Shown: positions 8,859-15,636 of the stretch, piece by piece
How positions within the stretch are numbered: the first letter of the stretch is position 1
Layout: every line of letters begins with the position of its first letter
Origin: Clostridiales bacterium
GTDB taxonomy: Bacteria > Bacillota > Clostridia > Oscillospirales > Oscillospiraceae
Length of the DNA: 16,610 nt
Reading direction: 5' to 3'
NCBI GenBank assembly: GCA_012728025.1
Contig: JAAYFX010000245.1
Location: 1-16,610 of the forward strand
Notes under the pieces: generated by a model
Databases searched by the model: none
Seen by the model: the letters and a program-made list of their open reading frames with translations, nothing else
What the model was told of the DNA's origin: nothing
Made by a program: the position numbers and the translations under genes

Positions 8859-8887
8859 TTGACAGTGTCACATTTTTATGATATAGT
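8859..8887 (+). promoter_or_regulatory. Promoter of the infC-rpmI-rplT operon
   Basis: Consensus TTGACA (8859-8864), a 17-bp spacer, and TATAGT (8882-8887) with an extended -10 TGA in front. The A/T-rich stretch just upstream of the -35 resembles an UP element. The layout suits a strong ribosomal-protein promoter with a start near 8894. Confidence 0.82.
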
Positions 8888-8893
8888 TACTCA

Positions 8894-9075
8894 GGTAAAA
8901 CAAAGTAGGTTCGGCTGGTATCCGTCCTCACCTTTGCACACAGGTGTCAAAGGTTGATAGTTCATTTACAGCCCATTTGGGCTGATTTTGTGCCTATTTG
9001 CGGATGCCTATGCATCCGCTTTATTGTTTTTTTAGGGCTTTTGCCCTGTCGATTATTGCTTGGAGGTGTTTTAAT
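8894..9075 (+). ncRNA. Structured leader of infC-rpmI-rplT, probable L20-type attenuator
   Basis: Leader of about 180 nt with several stems: ACCTTTGCACA/TGTCAAAGGT (8930-8954, one bulge); CAGCCC/GGGCTG around ATTT (8969-8984); a terminator hairpin at 9000-9033; and AGGGC/GCCCT around TTTT (9034-9047). GGTATCCG at 8917-8924 can pair with CGGATGCC at 9001-9008, with one G-U pair. That pairing would break the terminator stem and enclose the first two hairpins. In Bacillus the same operon is controlled by ribosomal protein L20 through leader attenuation, so this is probably the equivalent element; the match to the known L20 leader is by architecture, not by alignment. Confidence 0.72.
9000..9033 (+). 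terminator. Attenuator terminator upstream of infC
   Basis: Perfect 8-bp stem GCGGATGC/GCATCCGC (9000-9007 with 9012-9019), a CTAT loop and a T-rich tail ending in seven T. It lies inside the leader before infC, where it would end transcription unless the 8917-8924/9001-9008 pairing forms. Confidence 0.82.
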
Positions 9076-9603
9076 ATCGCAAACTTGGCTCATCAAATCA
9101 ACGAGGATATCCTCGACAAAGAAGTGCGTCTTATCAGTGAAACCGGAGAACAGCTTGGAATAATGTCTTCTCAGGCAGCCATGGATGTTGCCATCGCTAA
9201 AGATCTTGACCTTGTTAAGATTTCCCCCGGTGCCAATCCCCCTGTTTGTAAAGTTATGGACTATGGAAAATTCCGCTTTGAACAGTCCAAAAAGGAGAAG
9301 GAAGCCAGAAAGAGCCAGCACGTAGTTGAGGTTAAGGAAATTCGTATGTCCCCTAGTATAGGTGAAAACGACTTCAACGTAAAGCTTAAAAATGCTCAGA
9401 AGTTCTTGGCTGAGGGCGACCGTGTAAAGGTGGCTGTGCGCTTTAGGGGCAGGGAAATGGCTCACACAAATCTTGGAGAAAAGCTACTTCGGGATTTTGC
9501 AGAAAAATGCGAAGAGGTAGGCACACTTGATAGGGAGCCAAAACTTGAGGGCAGAAACATGATGTTGTTTTTGTCCCCCAGAGTCACCCCAACTAACAAG
9601 TAA
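9076..9603 (+). CDS. infC: Translation initiation factor IF-3
   Basis: Binds the 30S subunit, proofreads initiator tRNA and start codon, and prevents early 50S joining. With the start placed at 9076 the protein has 175 residues, normal for IF-3, beginning MANLAHQINEDILDKEVRLI. The family hallmarks DLDLVKISPGANPPVCKVMDYGK (about 43-65, N-domain and start of the linker) and the C-domain VAVRFRGREMAH (119-130) are clear. There is no ATG at the family start. GGAGGT (9062-9067) lies 8 bases before an in-frame ATC (9076-9078), so ATC is the likely start. IF-3 genes elsewhere use AUU-type starts that IF-3 itself discriminates against, giving autoregulation. The longer frame back to ATG 8998 runs through the terminator and is rejected. 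TTG 9085 is too far from the Shine-Dalgarno. Confidence 0.94.
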   Translation: MANLAHQINEDILDKEVRLISETGEQLGIMSSQAAMDVAIAKDLDLVKISPGANPPVCKVMDYGKFRFEQSKKEKEARKSQHVVEVKEIRMSPSIGENDFNVKLKNAQKFLAEGDRVKVAVRFRGREMAHTNLGEKLLRDFAEKCEEVGTLDREPKLEGRNMMLFLSPRVTPTNK

Positions 9604-9627
9604 CCACACATAAAAGGAGAAACCGTT

Positions 9628-9831
9628 ATGCCAAAACTTAAAACGCATAGTGGCGCTAAAAAAAGTTTTAGCGTTACTAAAAATGGAAAAATCAAGCGCT
9701 CACGTGCTTATAAATCTCACCTTCTTAACGGTCATGGCAAGACCACAAAAGTTAAAAGGCGTCTCCGTCAGGGCACTTATGCCGATGCAACAAACGAGTC
9801 TGCGATAAAGCGCATGATTCCCTATAAATAA
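9628..9831 (+). CDS. rpmI: 50S ribosomal protein L35 (bL35)
   Basis: Small, very basic protein of the large ribosomal subunit. The 67 residues begin [14 protein letters not shown] and include the family core [10 protein letters not shown] (about 25-34) and [10 protein letters not shown] (38-47). It lies 24 bases after infC behind AAAAGGAG, and 14 bases before rplT, in the standard infC-rpmI-rplT order. Confidence 0.98.
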   Translation: MPKLKTHSGAKKSFSVTKNGKIKRSRAYKSHLLNGHGKTTKVKRRLRQGTYADATNESAIKRMIPYK

Positions 9832-9845
9832 GGAGGGTCTTTCCA

Positions 9846-10205
9846 ATGGCTAGAGTTAAAGGCGCGACAACAACGCGTAAAAGAAGAAATAAGGTCATCG
9901 GTATGGCCAAGGGATATTGGGGAACAAAATCCACCAACTACAAGATGGCAAATCAGGCAGTTATGAAATCTCTCACCTACTCCTACGTTGGACGTAAGCA
10001 GAAGAAAAGAGATTTTCGTAAGCTTTGGATTACACGCATCAGCGCTGCCTGCAAAATGAATGGAATGAATTATTCCACCTTCATGCACGGGCTTAAGCTT
10101 TCCGGAATCGATATGAACCGCAAGATGCTTTCCGAAACTGCCATCCATGACCCCGCCGCCTTTACCGCCCTCACCGAGAAGGCGAAAGAAGCCCTTAAGG
10201 CTTAA
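9846..10205 (+). CDS. rplT: 50S ribosomal protein L20 (bL20)
   Basis: rRNA-binding large-subunit protein needed for early 50S assembly, and the likely repressor of its own operon through the leader. The 119 residues are standard, with [23 protein letters not shown] (about 23-29), [16 protein letters not shown] (47-62) and the C-terminal RNA-binding part [19 protein letters not shown]. The Shine-Dalgarno is AAGGAGG (about 9831-9837). A strong terminator follows 15 bases after the stop. Confidence 0.98.
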   Translation: MARVKGATTTRKRRNKVIGMAKGYWGTKSTNYKMANQAVMKSLTYSYVGRKQKKRDFRKLWITRISAACKMNGMNYSTFMHGLKLSGIDMNRKMLSETAIHDPAAFTALTEKAKEALKA

Positions 10206-10220
10206 AAGTTTTTGTATTTA

Positions 10221-10250
10221 ACGGACAGCGATTTACGCTGTCCGTTTTTT
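10221..10250 (+). terminator. Terminator of the infC-rpmI-rplT operon
   Basis: Perfect 10-bp stem ACGGACAGCG/CGCTGTCCGT (10221-10230 with 10236-10245), loop ATTTA, then five further T. It overlaps the promoter of the next operon. Confidence 0.93.
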
Positions 10251-10260
10251 ATGCTATAAT
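10232..10260 (+). promoter_or_regulatory. Probable promoter of the fumarase-beta/Lit-like operon
   Basis: Perfect TATAAT (10255-10260) with extended -10 TGC in front. A weaker -35 TTTACG (10232-10237), 17 bp upstream, lies inside the preceding terminator hairpin. The start would be near 10267, giving a leader of about 70 nt. Confidence 0.68.
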
Positions 10261-10336
10261 CAGCGCTGTAAGAATTATAAAACACAAAAGACGGCGGGCA
10301 ACTTTCTTTGTGCTTTTGCCGGAATGAGGAAAAATC

Positions 10337-10906
10337 ATGCTGAAGATAGATGTAAGTGAGCTGAATAACTTCAAAGAAACCCTTAAAACCGGCGAGCGAA
10401 TACTGCTTTCCGGAACTGTGTATACAGCAAGGGATGCTGCCCACAAAAGAATTTTTGAGCTTTTGGATAGAGGGGAGGGCCTTCCTTTTGCACTCTCCGG
10501 AGCTATCATTTACTATACAGGGCCAAGCCCTGCACAAAATGGCCGGCCTGTTGGTTCCTGCGGGCCGACAACCTCGGGGCGCATGGATAAATATACGCCA
10601 AGGCTTCTTGATTTGGGCCTTTCCGCCATAATCGGAAAAGGGGAGCGCAGCCTTGATGTGCGAAGGTCTATTGTTAAAAACAAGGCCATATACTTTTGCG
10701 CTGTGGGCGGTGCCGGTGCTCTTATGGCAAGCCATGTTATAAGTGCCGAGGAAATTGCCTTTCCCGAATTAGGCTGCGAGTCCGTTAAAAAGCTTGTGGT
10801 TCAAGACCTTCCTCTTATAGTAGCAACAGACTGCCACGGCGGCGACATTTTCACCGATGAAAGACCCAAATATGCAGGGGTTTTTAAAGGAGCCTTAAAT
10901 GAATAA
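10337..10906 (+). CDS. Class I fumarate hydratase / tartrate dehydratase beta-subunit-like protein
   Basis: Beta subunit of the iron-sulphur hydro-lyase family that interconverts fumarate and malate (or dehydrates tartrate). The alpha subunit carries the [4Fe-4S] cluster. The 189-residue length suits a stand-alone beta subunit. Visible family motifs are SGTVYTARDAAHKR (25-38), YYTGP (59-63), the substrate-side CGPTTSGRMD (75-84) and IGKGERS (99-105). An alpha subunit normally lies directly upstream; here the upstream gene is rplT, so the partner is missing from this window. The start is ATG 10337 with GAGG about 8 bases upstream. The stop overlaps the next gene by 8 bases. Fumarate versus tartrate specificity cannot be read from this subunit. 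Confidence 0.88.
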   Translation: MLKIDVSELNNFKETLKTGERILLSGTVYTARDAAHKRIFELLDRGEGLPFALSGAIIYYTGPSPAQNGRPVGSCGPTTSGRMDKYTPRLLDLGLSAIIGKGERSLDVRRSIVKNKAIYFCAVGGAGALMASHVISAEEIAFPELGCESVKKLVVQDLPLIVATDCHGGDIFTDERPKYAGVFKGALNE

Positions 10907-11567
10907 AACAAAAGCTCTGGTTTTTACAAAGGGACTGGCTTTGGGAATCCTCTCCCTTTTCCTTTCAACTTCTCTGGGATTAGGCTTTATCCACGCCAGC
11001 AACTTTCCCTACACAAGAGATATAAAAACTCTTAATATCTCGGAAAGCTCCGGATTATCAAGGGAGGAGCTATTGGATAATTATAAGGCGGCAACAAAGT
11101 TTTTATCCCCTTTCAGCTCTGGAGAATTTCATCTACCCAGCCTTAAATATTCCGAGACAGGCGCTTCACACTTTTATGACTGCAAGCTTATTTTTAATGC
11201 TGTCTATATATTAGGTACGGTTTCCGGCCTTGGCATTTTATTTGCAGTCATGAGAAAAAAGCTGAATAATCCAAAAATTTTAAGCCTTGGTGTCACTGTA
11301 ACATTTTTAATCCCCGCTGTGTTTATATCGGCCATACTTGTAAATTTCGATTTGGTTTTTAATCGTTTTCATGCCTTCTTCTTTAAAGGGGACACATGGA
11401 TATTTGACCCTGATGTTGACGAAATTATAAACATACTGCCTGCCGATTTTTTTATGCATTGCGCTGTTGTAATTGCAACTTTTTGGCTTGCCGCTGCCGC
11501 CATTCTCGGTCTATTTTCTTTTTCCCTTCATAAAAAAACGGGTAGCTTGGAGCAAAGGAGCAGGTAA
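10899..11567 (+). CDS. DUF1461/TIGR01906 family membrane protein, Lit-like lipoprotein transacylase candidate
   Basis: Integral membrane protein of 222 residues with about four transmembrane segments (7-29, 99-118, 128-150, 187-209) and an outward loop between the first two. The family signature RFHAFFF...TWIFDPDVDEIINILP (157-181) and ASHFYDCK (89-96) are present, placing a histidine at H91 and another at H158. Lit, the lipoprotein intramolecular transacylase that makes lyso-form lipoproteins in some Firmicutes, belongs to this family and depends on two such histidines (established for Lit; its function here is inference). The start is ATG 10899 behind AAAGGAG, overlapping the fumarase-beta stop, so translation is probably coupled. 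The next gene follows without a gap. Confidence 0.78.
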   Translation: MNKTKALVFTKGLALGILSLFLSTSLGLGFIHASNFPYTRDIKTLNISESSGLSREELLDNYKAATKFLSPFSSGEFHLPSLKYSETGASHFYDCKLIFNAVYILGTVSGLGILFAVMRKKLNNPKILSLGVTVTFLIPAVFISAILVNFDLVFNRFHAFFFKGDTWIFDPDVDEIINILPADFFMHCAVVIATFWLAAAAILGLFSFSLHKKTGSLEQRSR

Positions 11568-11921
11568 ATGAAATTTTCTCTCCTTGAAATGCTACTGATT
11601 TTATTTGCCGCCAAAACCTTAATTGGCGTTTTAACAGCCCTTTTATTCAAGCTTAGAGCCAAGGCTGATATGGCGTTTATCGTAATTTCAAACGCTCTCA
11701 TGACGCCGCCACTTATCCTAGCGTATAATATAAGCGGCTTAACGGGAGGCTTTTTTTCAGCTATTTCCCTTATTCTTATGGGTGCTCTCATAATTATCCT
11801 TGAGGGGAATATCTATAAATATTGGAGCAAGACCACCGAAAAACCATTTTTGCTTTCTTTTACTGCCAATCTTATTTCATATCCTTTGGGGCTTCTTATT
11901 TTAAAGCTGTTTTTGCTTTAA
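11568..11921 (+). CDS. Small hydrophobic membrane protein of unknown function
   Basis: I do not recognise this family. The 117-residue protein has about four predicted membrane segments (near 4-27, 35-53, 57-79 and 92-116), a charged loop LEGNIYKYWSKTTEK between the last two, and short ends. It starts at the ATG directly after the stop of the Lit-like gene, with AAAGGAG inside the end of that gene, and so is almost certainly co-expressed with it. It could act as a partner of that membrane enzyme, but nothing in the sequence proves this. Confidence 0.72.
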   Translation: MKFSLLEMLLILFAAKTLIGVLTALLFKLRAKADMAFIVISNALMTPPLILAYNISGLTGGFFSAISLILMGALIIILEGNIYKYWSKTTEKPFLLSFTANLISYPLGLLILKLFLL

Positions 11922-12009
11922 AGCCGTTTTGTATAAGCTGGGTATAGACTTTGGAGCTAATATGGAAATATAAACGCAGTACATATATAAAGGATTTATC
12001 CCCTTGCAC

Positions 12010-12038
12010 TTGCAAAACCATTTAAATGGTAATATAAT
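12010..12038 (+). promoter_or_regulatory. Promoter of the aminotransferase gene, with a palindrome in the spacer
   Basis: TTGCAA (12010-12015) and a perfect TATAAT (12033-12038) are separated by 17 bp. The perfect 14-bp palindrome ACCATTTAAATGGT (12017-12030) fills most of the spacer and could be an operator. The start would be near 12045, with a leader of about 50 nt. Confidence 0.7.
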
Positions 12039-12096
12039 AAATTTTATGCGACATTATCTTTTTCACATATTGTAAGCAAGACAGGAGCGTAATTAA

Positions 12097-13287
12097 ATGA
12101 AAGAGCTTTCAAAAATTGCATCCGCTGTAAAAGCCTCAACCACTCTGGCGGTTGATTCGCTGGCAAAGCAGATGCGTGTCGACGGTCATGATGTTATAGG
12201 ATTTGGAACCGGCGAGCCGGATTTTGACACACCGGATAATATAAAGACGGCGGCAATAGAGGCGATTAACGCCGGAAAAACAAAGTATACACCGGCGGCA
12301 GGTCTGCCAGATTTGCGAAAGGCTGTCGCCACAAGGCTGAAGCTGGATTATGAGCTTGATTATGATTTCACTCAAATAACCGTTGCCAGCGGAGCAAAGC
12401 ACAGTGTTTTTGCGGCCCTTCTGGCACTTGTAAACGCCGGCGATGAGGTTATACTTCCAGCACCTTACTGGGTCAGCTATTATGAAATGATTAAAATGGC
12501 AGGGGGCATCCCCATTGTCATACACGCAGGGGAAAAAGACGGTTTTAAAATAAAGCCCGAACAGCTTGAGGCCGCCATAAGCGATAAAACAAAGGCTTTG
12601 ATGCTCAATAACCCCTCAAATCCCACAGGTATGCTTTACACTCCTCAAGAGCTTTTCGATATAGCGGAAATTTGCAAAAAGCACGACCTTTATGTAATTT
12701 CCGACGAAATTTACAGTGGACTTGTCTATGATGACAAACAATTCTTAAGCTTTGCGGCCATATCTCCGGATGCTTATGAGCGCACCATCCTTGTAACCGG
12801 AGTTTCAAAGTCCTACGCTATGACAGGCTGGAGAATAGGCTATGCCGCTGCCAGTCCCGAAATTTCAAAAATTATGGCAAGCTTTTTAAGTCACTCCACA
12901 GGTGCCCCCGGCACTATGAACCAAATTGCGGCTATTGAGGCCCTGCAAGGACCTCAGGATGGCATTGAGTCCATGCGCAAGGTTTTTGAGGTGAGGCGAA
13001 ACTATATAGTAAAGCGCATAAATGAAATTCCCGATGTAAGCTGCATAAATCCGGACGGAGCCTTTTATGTCATGATGAACATTGAAAAGCTCATCGGAAA
13101 AACCATAGCCGGAAGGTTAATTCAAAACGACGATGATTTTGCCGTCACCTTTCTTGAAAAGGGGCTTGTGGCTCTTGTTGCCTGCTCGGGCTTTGGCGCC
13201 CCTGGCTTTGTCCGCTGGACCTATGCCGCCTCTATGGAAAGCATTCGTGAGGGCTTAAACAGGCTGGAAAATTTCCTGCAATCATAG
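12097..13287 (+). CDS. Class I pyridoxal-phosphate aminotransferase, aspartate aminotransferase (AspB-like)
   Basis: Transfers the amino group between aspartate and 2-oxoglutarate; this type can accept other amino acids. The 396 residues are typical of the class Ib bacterial enzymes. Visible: GTGEPDFDTP (38-47), YTPAAGLPDLR (64-74), LNNPSNPTG with N175 (170-178), ISDEIYSGLVY with D203 and Y206, the PLP Schiff-base lysine K238 in VTGVSKSYAMTGWRIGY, the phosphate-binding R246, and the carboxylate-binding arginine in GFVRWTYAAS near the C-terminus. The start is ATG 12097 behind AGGAG. It is a single-gene unit between its own promoter and a strong terminator. Its location beside aspartate-using nucleotide genes suits an aspartate role. 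Confidence 0.9.
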   Translation: MKELSKIASAVKASTTLAVDSLAKQMRVDGHDVIGFGTGEPDFDTPDNIKTAAIEAINAGKTKYTPAAGLPDLRKAVATRLKLDYELDYDFTQITVASGAKHSVFAALLALVNAGDEVILPAPYWVSYYEMIKMAGGIPIVIHAGEKDGFKIKPEQLEAAISDKTKALMLNNPSNPTGMLYTPQELFDIAEICKKHDLYVISDEIYSGLVYDDKQFLSFAAISPDAYERTILVTGVSKSYAMTGWRIGYAAASPEISKIMASFLSHSTGAPGTMNQIAAIEALQGPQDGIESMRKVFEVRRNYIVKRINEIPDVSCINPDGAFYVMMNIEKLIGKTIAGRLIQNDDDFAVTFLEKGLVALVACSGFGAPGFVRWTYAASMESIREGLNRLENFLQS

Positions 13288-13297
13288 AATATTAAAT

Positions 13298-13328
13298 GCG
13301 GAGAGGCATTTTCCCTCTCCGCTTTTTT
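13298..13328 (+). terminator. Terminator after the aminotransferase gene
   Basis: Perfect 9-bp stem GCGGAGAGG/CCTCTCCGC (13298-13306 with 13314-13322), loop CATTTTC, then six T. It lies only about 20 bases upstream of the purB start, so purB must be expressed by read-through or from a promoter not recognised here. Confidence 0.92.
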
Positions 13329-13347
13329 CGGAAAGGGCGGTCTTTAA

Positions 13348-14780
13348 ATGAAAAACACCTATGAAAATCCCTTATGCTCCCGCTATGCCAGCGATGAAAT
13401 GAATATATTTTTTCTCCGGATAAGAAGTTTACAACTTGGCACAGGCTTTGGATTGCCCTTGCAAGAGCCGAGATGAAGCTTGGTCTTCCCATAACACAGG
13501 AGCAAATAGACGAGATGGAAGAAAACATTGGCAGCATAGACTATGAATATGCCGCCAAGGAGGAAAAAAAGCTCCGCCATGATGTTATGGCCCATGTCCA
13601 TGCCTTTGGAAAACAATGCCCTAAGGCGATGCCGATTATTCATCTTGGGGCTACCAGTTGTTATGTTGGAGACAATACAGACATTATACTGATGCGTGAG
13701 GGTCTGGAGCTTATAAGAACCCTTATTGTGAAGATTATTTCGGAGCTATCGGATTTTGCGGATAGGTATAAAAGTGTGCCCACACTGGGCTTTACGCATT
13801 TTCAGCCGGCCCAGCTTACCACCGTTGGAAAAAGAGCCAGCCTTTGGATTTATGAACTTATGCTGGATTTGGAGGAACTGGAGTATAGGATAGACAGCCT
13901 AAAGCTTTTAGGCTCTAAGGGGACAACGGGCACTCAGGCAAGCTTTCTTGCCCTCTTTGACGGCGACCACGAAAAATGCAAAGAGCTAGAGCGCCTTGTT
14001 GCAGAGGAAATGGGCTTCTCCTCTTGTGTTCCCGTTTCCGGACAGACCTATTCCCGCAAGGTGGACGCAGGGGTTCTTTCCACTCTTTCCGGCATTGCCC
14101 AGAGCGCAGGAAAATTTGCAACGGATATGCGCCTTTTATCCCACCTTAAGGAGCTGGAGGAGCCTTTTGAAACAAAACAAATAGGCTCGTCTGCCATGCC
14201 ATATAAGCGAAACCCCATGCGAAGCGAGCGCATATGCTCCCTAGCCCGCTATGTTATTGCAGACTATCAAAATGCCGCCATGACCTCATATAACCAGTGG
14301 TTTGAGCGCACTTTGGACGACTCTGCCAATAAGCGCATTTCTGTTCCGGAGGCTTTTTTGGCCACTGATGCTATTTTAAATATATATCTAAATGTGGCTT
14401 CCGGCATAAAGGTTTATGAAAAGGTCATTGAAAAGCACGTGATGGAGGAGCTTCCTTTCATGGCCACAGAAAACATCATGATGGAGGCAGTTAAAAAAGG
14501 CGGAGATAGACAACAGCTCCACGAGCGCATTCGAATACACTCTGTTGCCGCAGGGGCGGTTGTTAAGGAGCAGGGGATGCCAAATGACCTTGTTTCAAGA
14601 ATTGCAGCAGACCCCTTATTTTCCCTTAGCGAAGCTGAAATTAAGGCCAGAATGAACCCTTCGGAGTACATTGGCAGAGCGCCGGAACAGGTTGAAGAGT
14701 TTTTGGAATTTGAGGTAAGGCCGGTGCTTTCCCGCTATACCGACAGACTAAAAACCGAAAGTGCCGAGCTTAAGGTATAA
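13348..14780 (+). CDS. purB: Adenylosuccinate lyase (PurB), interrupted by an apparent one-base deletion
   Basis: PurB splits SAICAR to AICAR and adenylosuccinate to AMP, releasing fumarate, in purine synthesis. Translation from ATG 13348 gives the family N-terminus MKNTYENPLCSRYASDEMN, then leaves frame at the T run 13408-13413 and would stop at 13471-13473 region. From TCT 13413 another frame continues correctly (SPDKKFTTWHRLWIALARAEMK) to the stop at 14780. Restoring one T would give about 477 residues, normal length. The main part has HLGATS-like IIHLGATSCYVGDNTD, THFQPAQLTTVGKR and the lyase signature GSSAMPYKRNPM (about 14186-14221). Internal ATG 13473 would give 435 residues lacking the SRY substrate-binding motif and has a poor Shine-Dalgarno. 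The remainder looks fully maintained, so this is either a very recent mutation or a sequence error. Confidence 0.9.
13408..13413 (+). other. T6 homopolymer at the purB frame break
   Basis: Six T between ATA and CTCCGG. Seven T would join the N-terminal frame (AAT ATA TTT TTT) to the downstream frame (TCT CCG GAT AAG) without any other change. The run is short for transcriptional slippage, and A TTT TTT is not a perfect minus-one slippery heptamer. Confidence 0.85.
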
Positions 14781-14862
14781 ACAGAGTATAAAAATTTTAA
14801 AATTAAAACTCAAGATTAAATTTTGAAAGACAAGTTAGCACCATTGGGTCATAGCGGACTTG

Positions 14863-14889
14863 CTCCCTTCATAATATAGCGGAAGGGAG
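14863..14889 (+). promoter_or_regulatory. Hairpin that could hide the cwlD ribosome binding site
   Basis: Perfect 8-bp inverted repeat CTCCCTTC/GAAGGGAG (14863-14870 with 14882-14889) around an 11-base loop. The right arm contains most of the very strong Shine-Dalgarno AAGGGAGGTGAT (14883-14894), 7 bases before the GTG start. In a read-through transcript from purB the stem could lower cwlD translation; this is inference. Confidence 0.5.
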
Positions 14890-14897
14890 GTGATATT

Positions 14898-15626
14898 GTG
14901 TTTGCTGTGATTAGACTTGATAAGGCTTTGTTTTTTATTGTGGTGCTTTTAATTTTGATAACCGCTATCTTTTTTATAAGCGGAAGCAATACGGATTTAG
15001 CCTATATTTCAGCTTCAAGGGCAAGGGAGCATATGCCTGTTCTTGTGATAGACCCAGGGCACGGTGGTGAGGATGGAGGTGCCATCTCCCGAGAGGGAGT
15101 GCGTGAGAGCGTTATAAACCTTGATATTGGGCTTAAAATGTCGGCGCTGGCGGGATTTTTAGGTTTTCCCTCTATGATGACTCGTGAAACTGAGGAACTT
15201 GAATATCCGGAAACGGCAAATACCGTTGCAAAGCGCAAGCGCCACGACCAAGAGACAAGGGTAGAGCTTATAAGCTCTGTTGAAAACGCTGTTGTAATAA
15301 GTGTTCATCAAAACTGCTTTCCCAGCTCCAAGGCCCGTGGCCCCCAATCTTTTTATTCCAAGGGCGAAACATCACAAAGACTTGGTTTTTTTGCTCAAAG
15401 TTGCATGGATGCTGCTGTGTATCCTGAAAACAGGCGGCTTTCCGTGCCTGTGGCGGATAACATTTTCCTCATGCGAAGCATAGATTGTCCGGCAGTTTTG
15501 GTGGAGTGCGGTTTTTTATCAAACCATGAGGAATCAAAGCTTTTGGGTACGGATAGTTATAGGCTTAAGATTGCAACGGCGCTTATCTGCGCTTATGGCC
15601 AGTTTTTGGACGAGGATATTGCATAA
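14898..15626 (+). CDS. cwlD: N-acetylmuramoyl-L-alanine amidase, CwlD-like (Amidase_3)
   Basis: Zinc amidase cleaving the lactoyl-alanine bond of peptidoglycan. CwlD acts in spore cortex maturation by preparing muramic acid for delta-lactam formation. The 242-residue protein has an N-terminal membrane/signal segment (about 10-29), so the enzyme acts outside the membrane, and one Amidase_3 domain. Zinc ligands are H55 in VIDPGHGGEDGG, E70 in REGVRESVNLD-like sequence, and H137 in ISVHQN; the catalytic glutamate is E203 in LVECGFLSN. The short single-domain form without SPOR or SH3 repeats favours CwlD over a vegetative autolysin. The start is GTG 14898 with a near-perfect Shine-Dalgarno. radA follows 10 bases downstream. 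Confidence 0.87.
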   Translation: MFAVIRLDKALFFIVVLLILITAIFFISGSNTDLAYISASRAREHMPVLVIDPGHGGEDGGAISREGVRESVINLDIGLKMSALAGFLGFPSMMTRETEELEYPETANTVAKRKRHDQETRVELISSVENAVVISVHQNCFPSSKARGPQSFYSKGETSQRLGFFAQSCMDAAVYPENRRLSVPVADNIFLMRSIDCPAVLVECGFLSNHEESKLLGTDSYRLKIATALICAYGQFLDEDIA

Positions 15627-15636
15627 GAGGTGAAAC

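Noticed and set aside
8962..9465. Minus-strand frame of 167 codons opposite infC and its leader
   Set aside because: Covers the attenuator and infC coding sequence, with no protein features.
10202..10735. Minus-strand frame of 177 codons opposite the fumarase-beta gene
   Set aside because: Runs through a terminator and promoter and opposes a well-supported gene; the product resembles no family.
11900..11929. Hairpin TTTAAAGC/GCTTTAAA at the end of the small membrane protein gene as a terminator
   Set aside because: AT-rich stem overlapping the stop codon with only a short, interrupted T tract; too weak to call, though some termination here is possible.
13400..13420. Programmed minus-one frameshift as the normal mode of purB expression
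   Set aside because: A TTT TTT C is not a full slippery heptamer, no stimulating upstream Shine-Dalgarno or downstream stem was evident, and purB is not known to use recoding; a simple one-base deletion explains it better.
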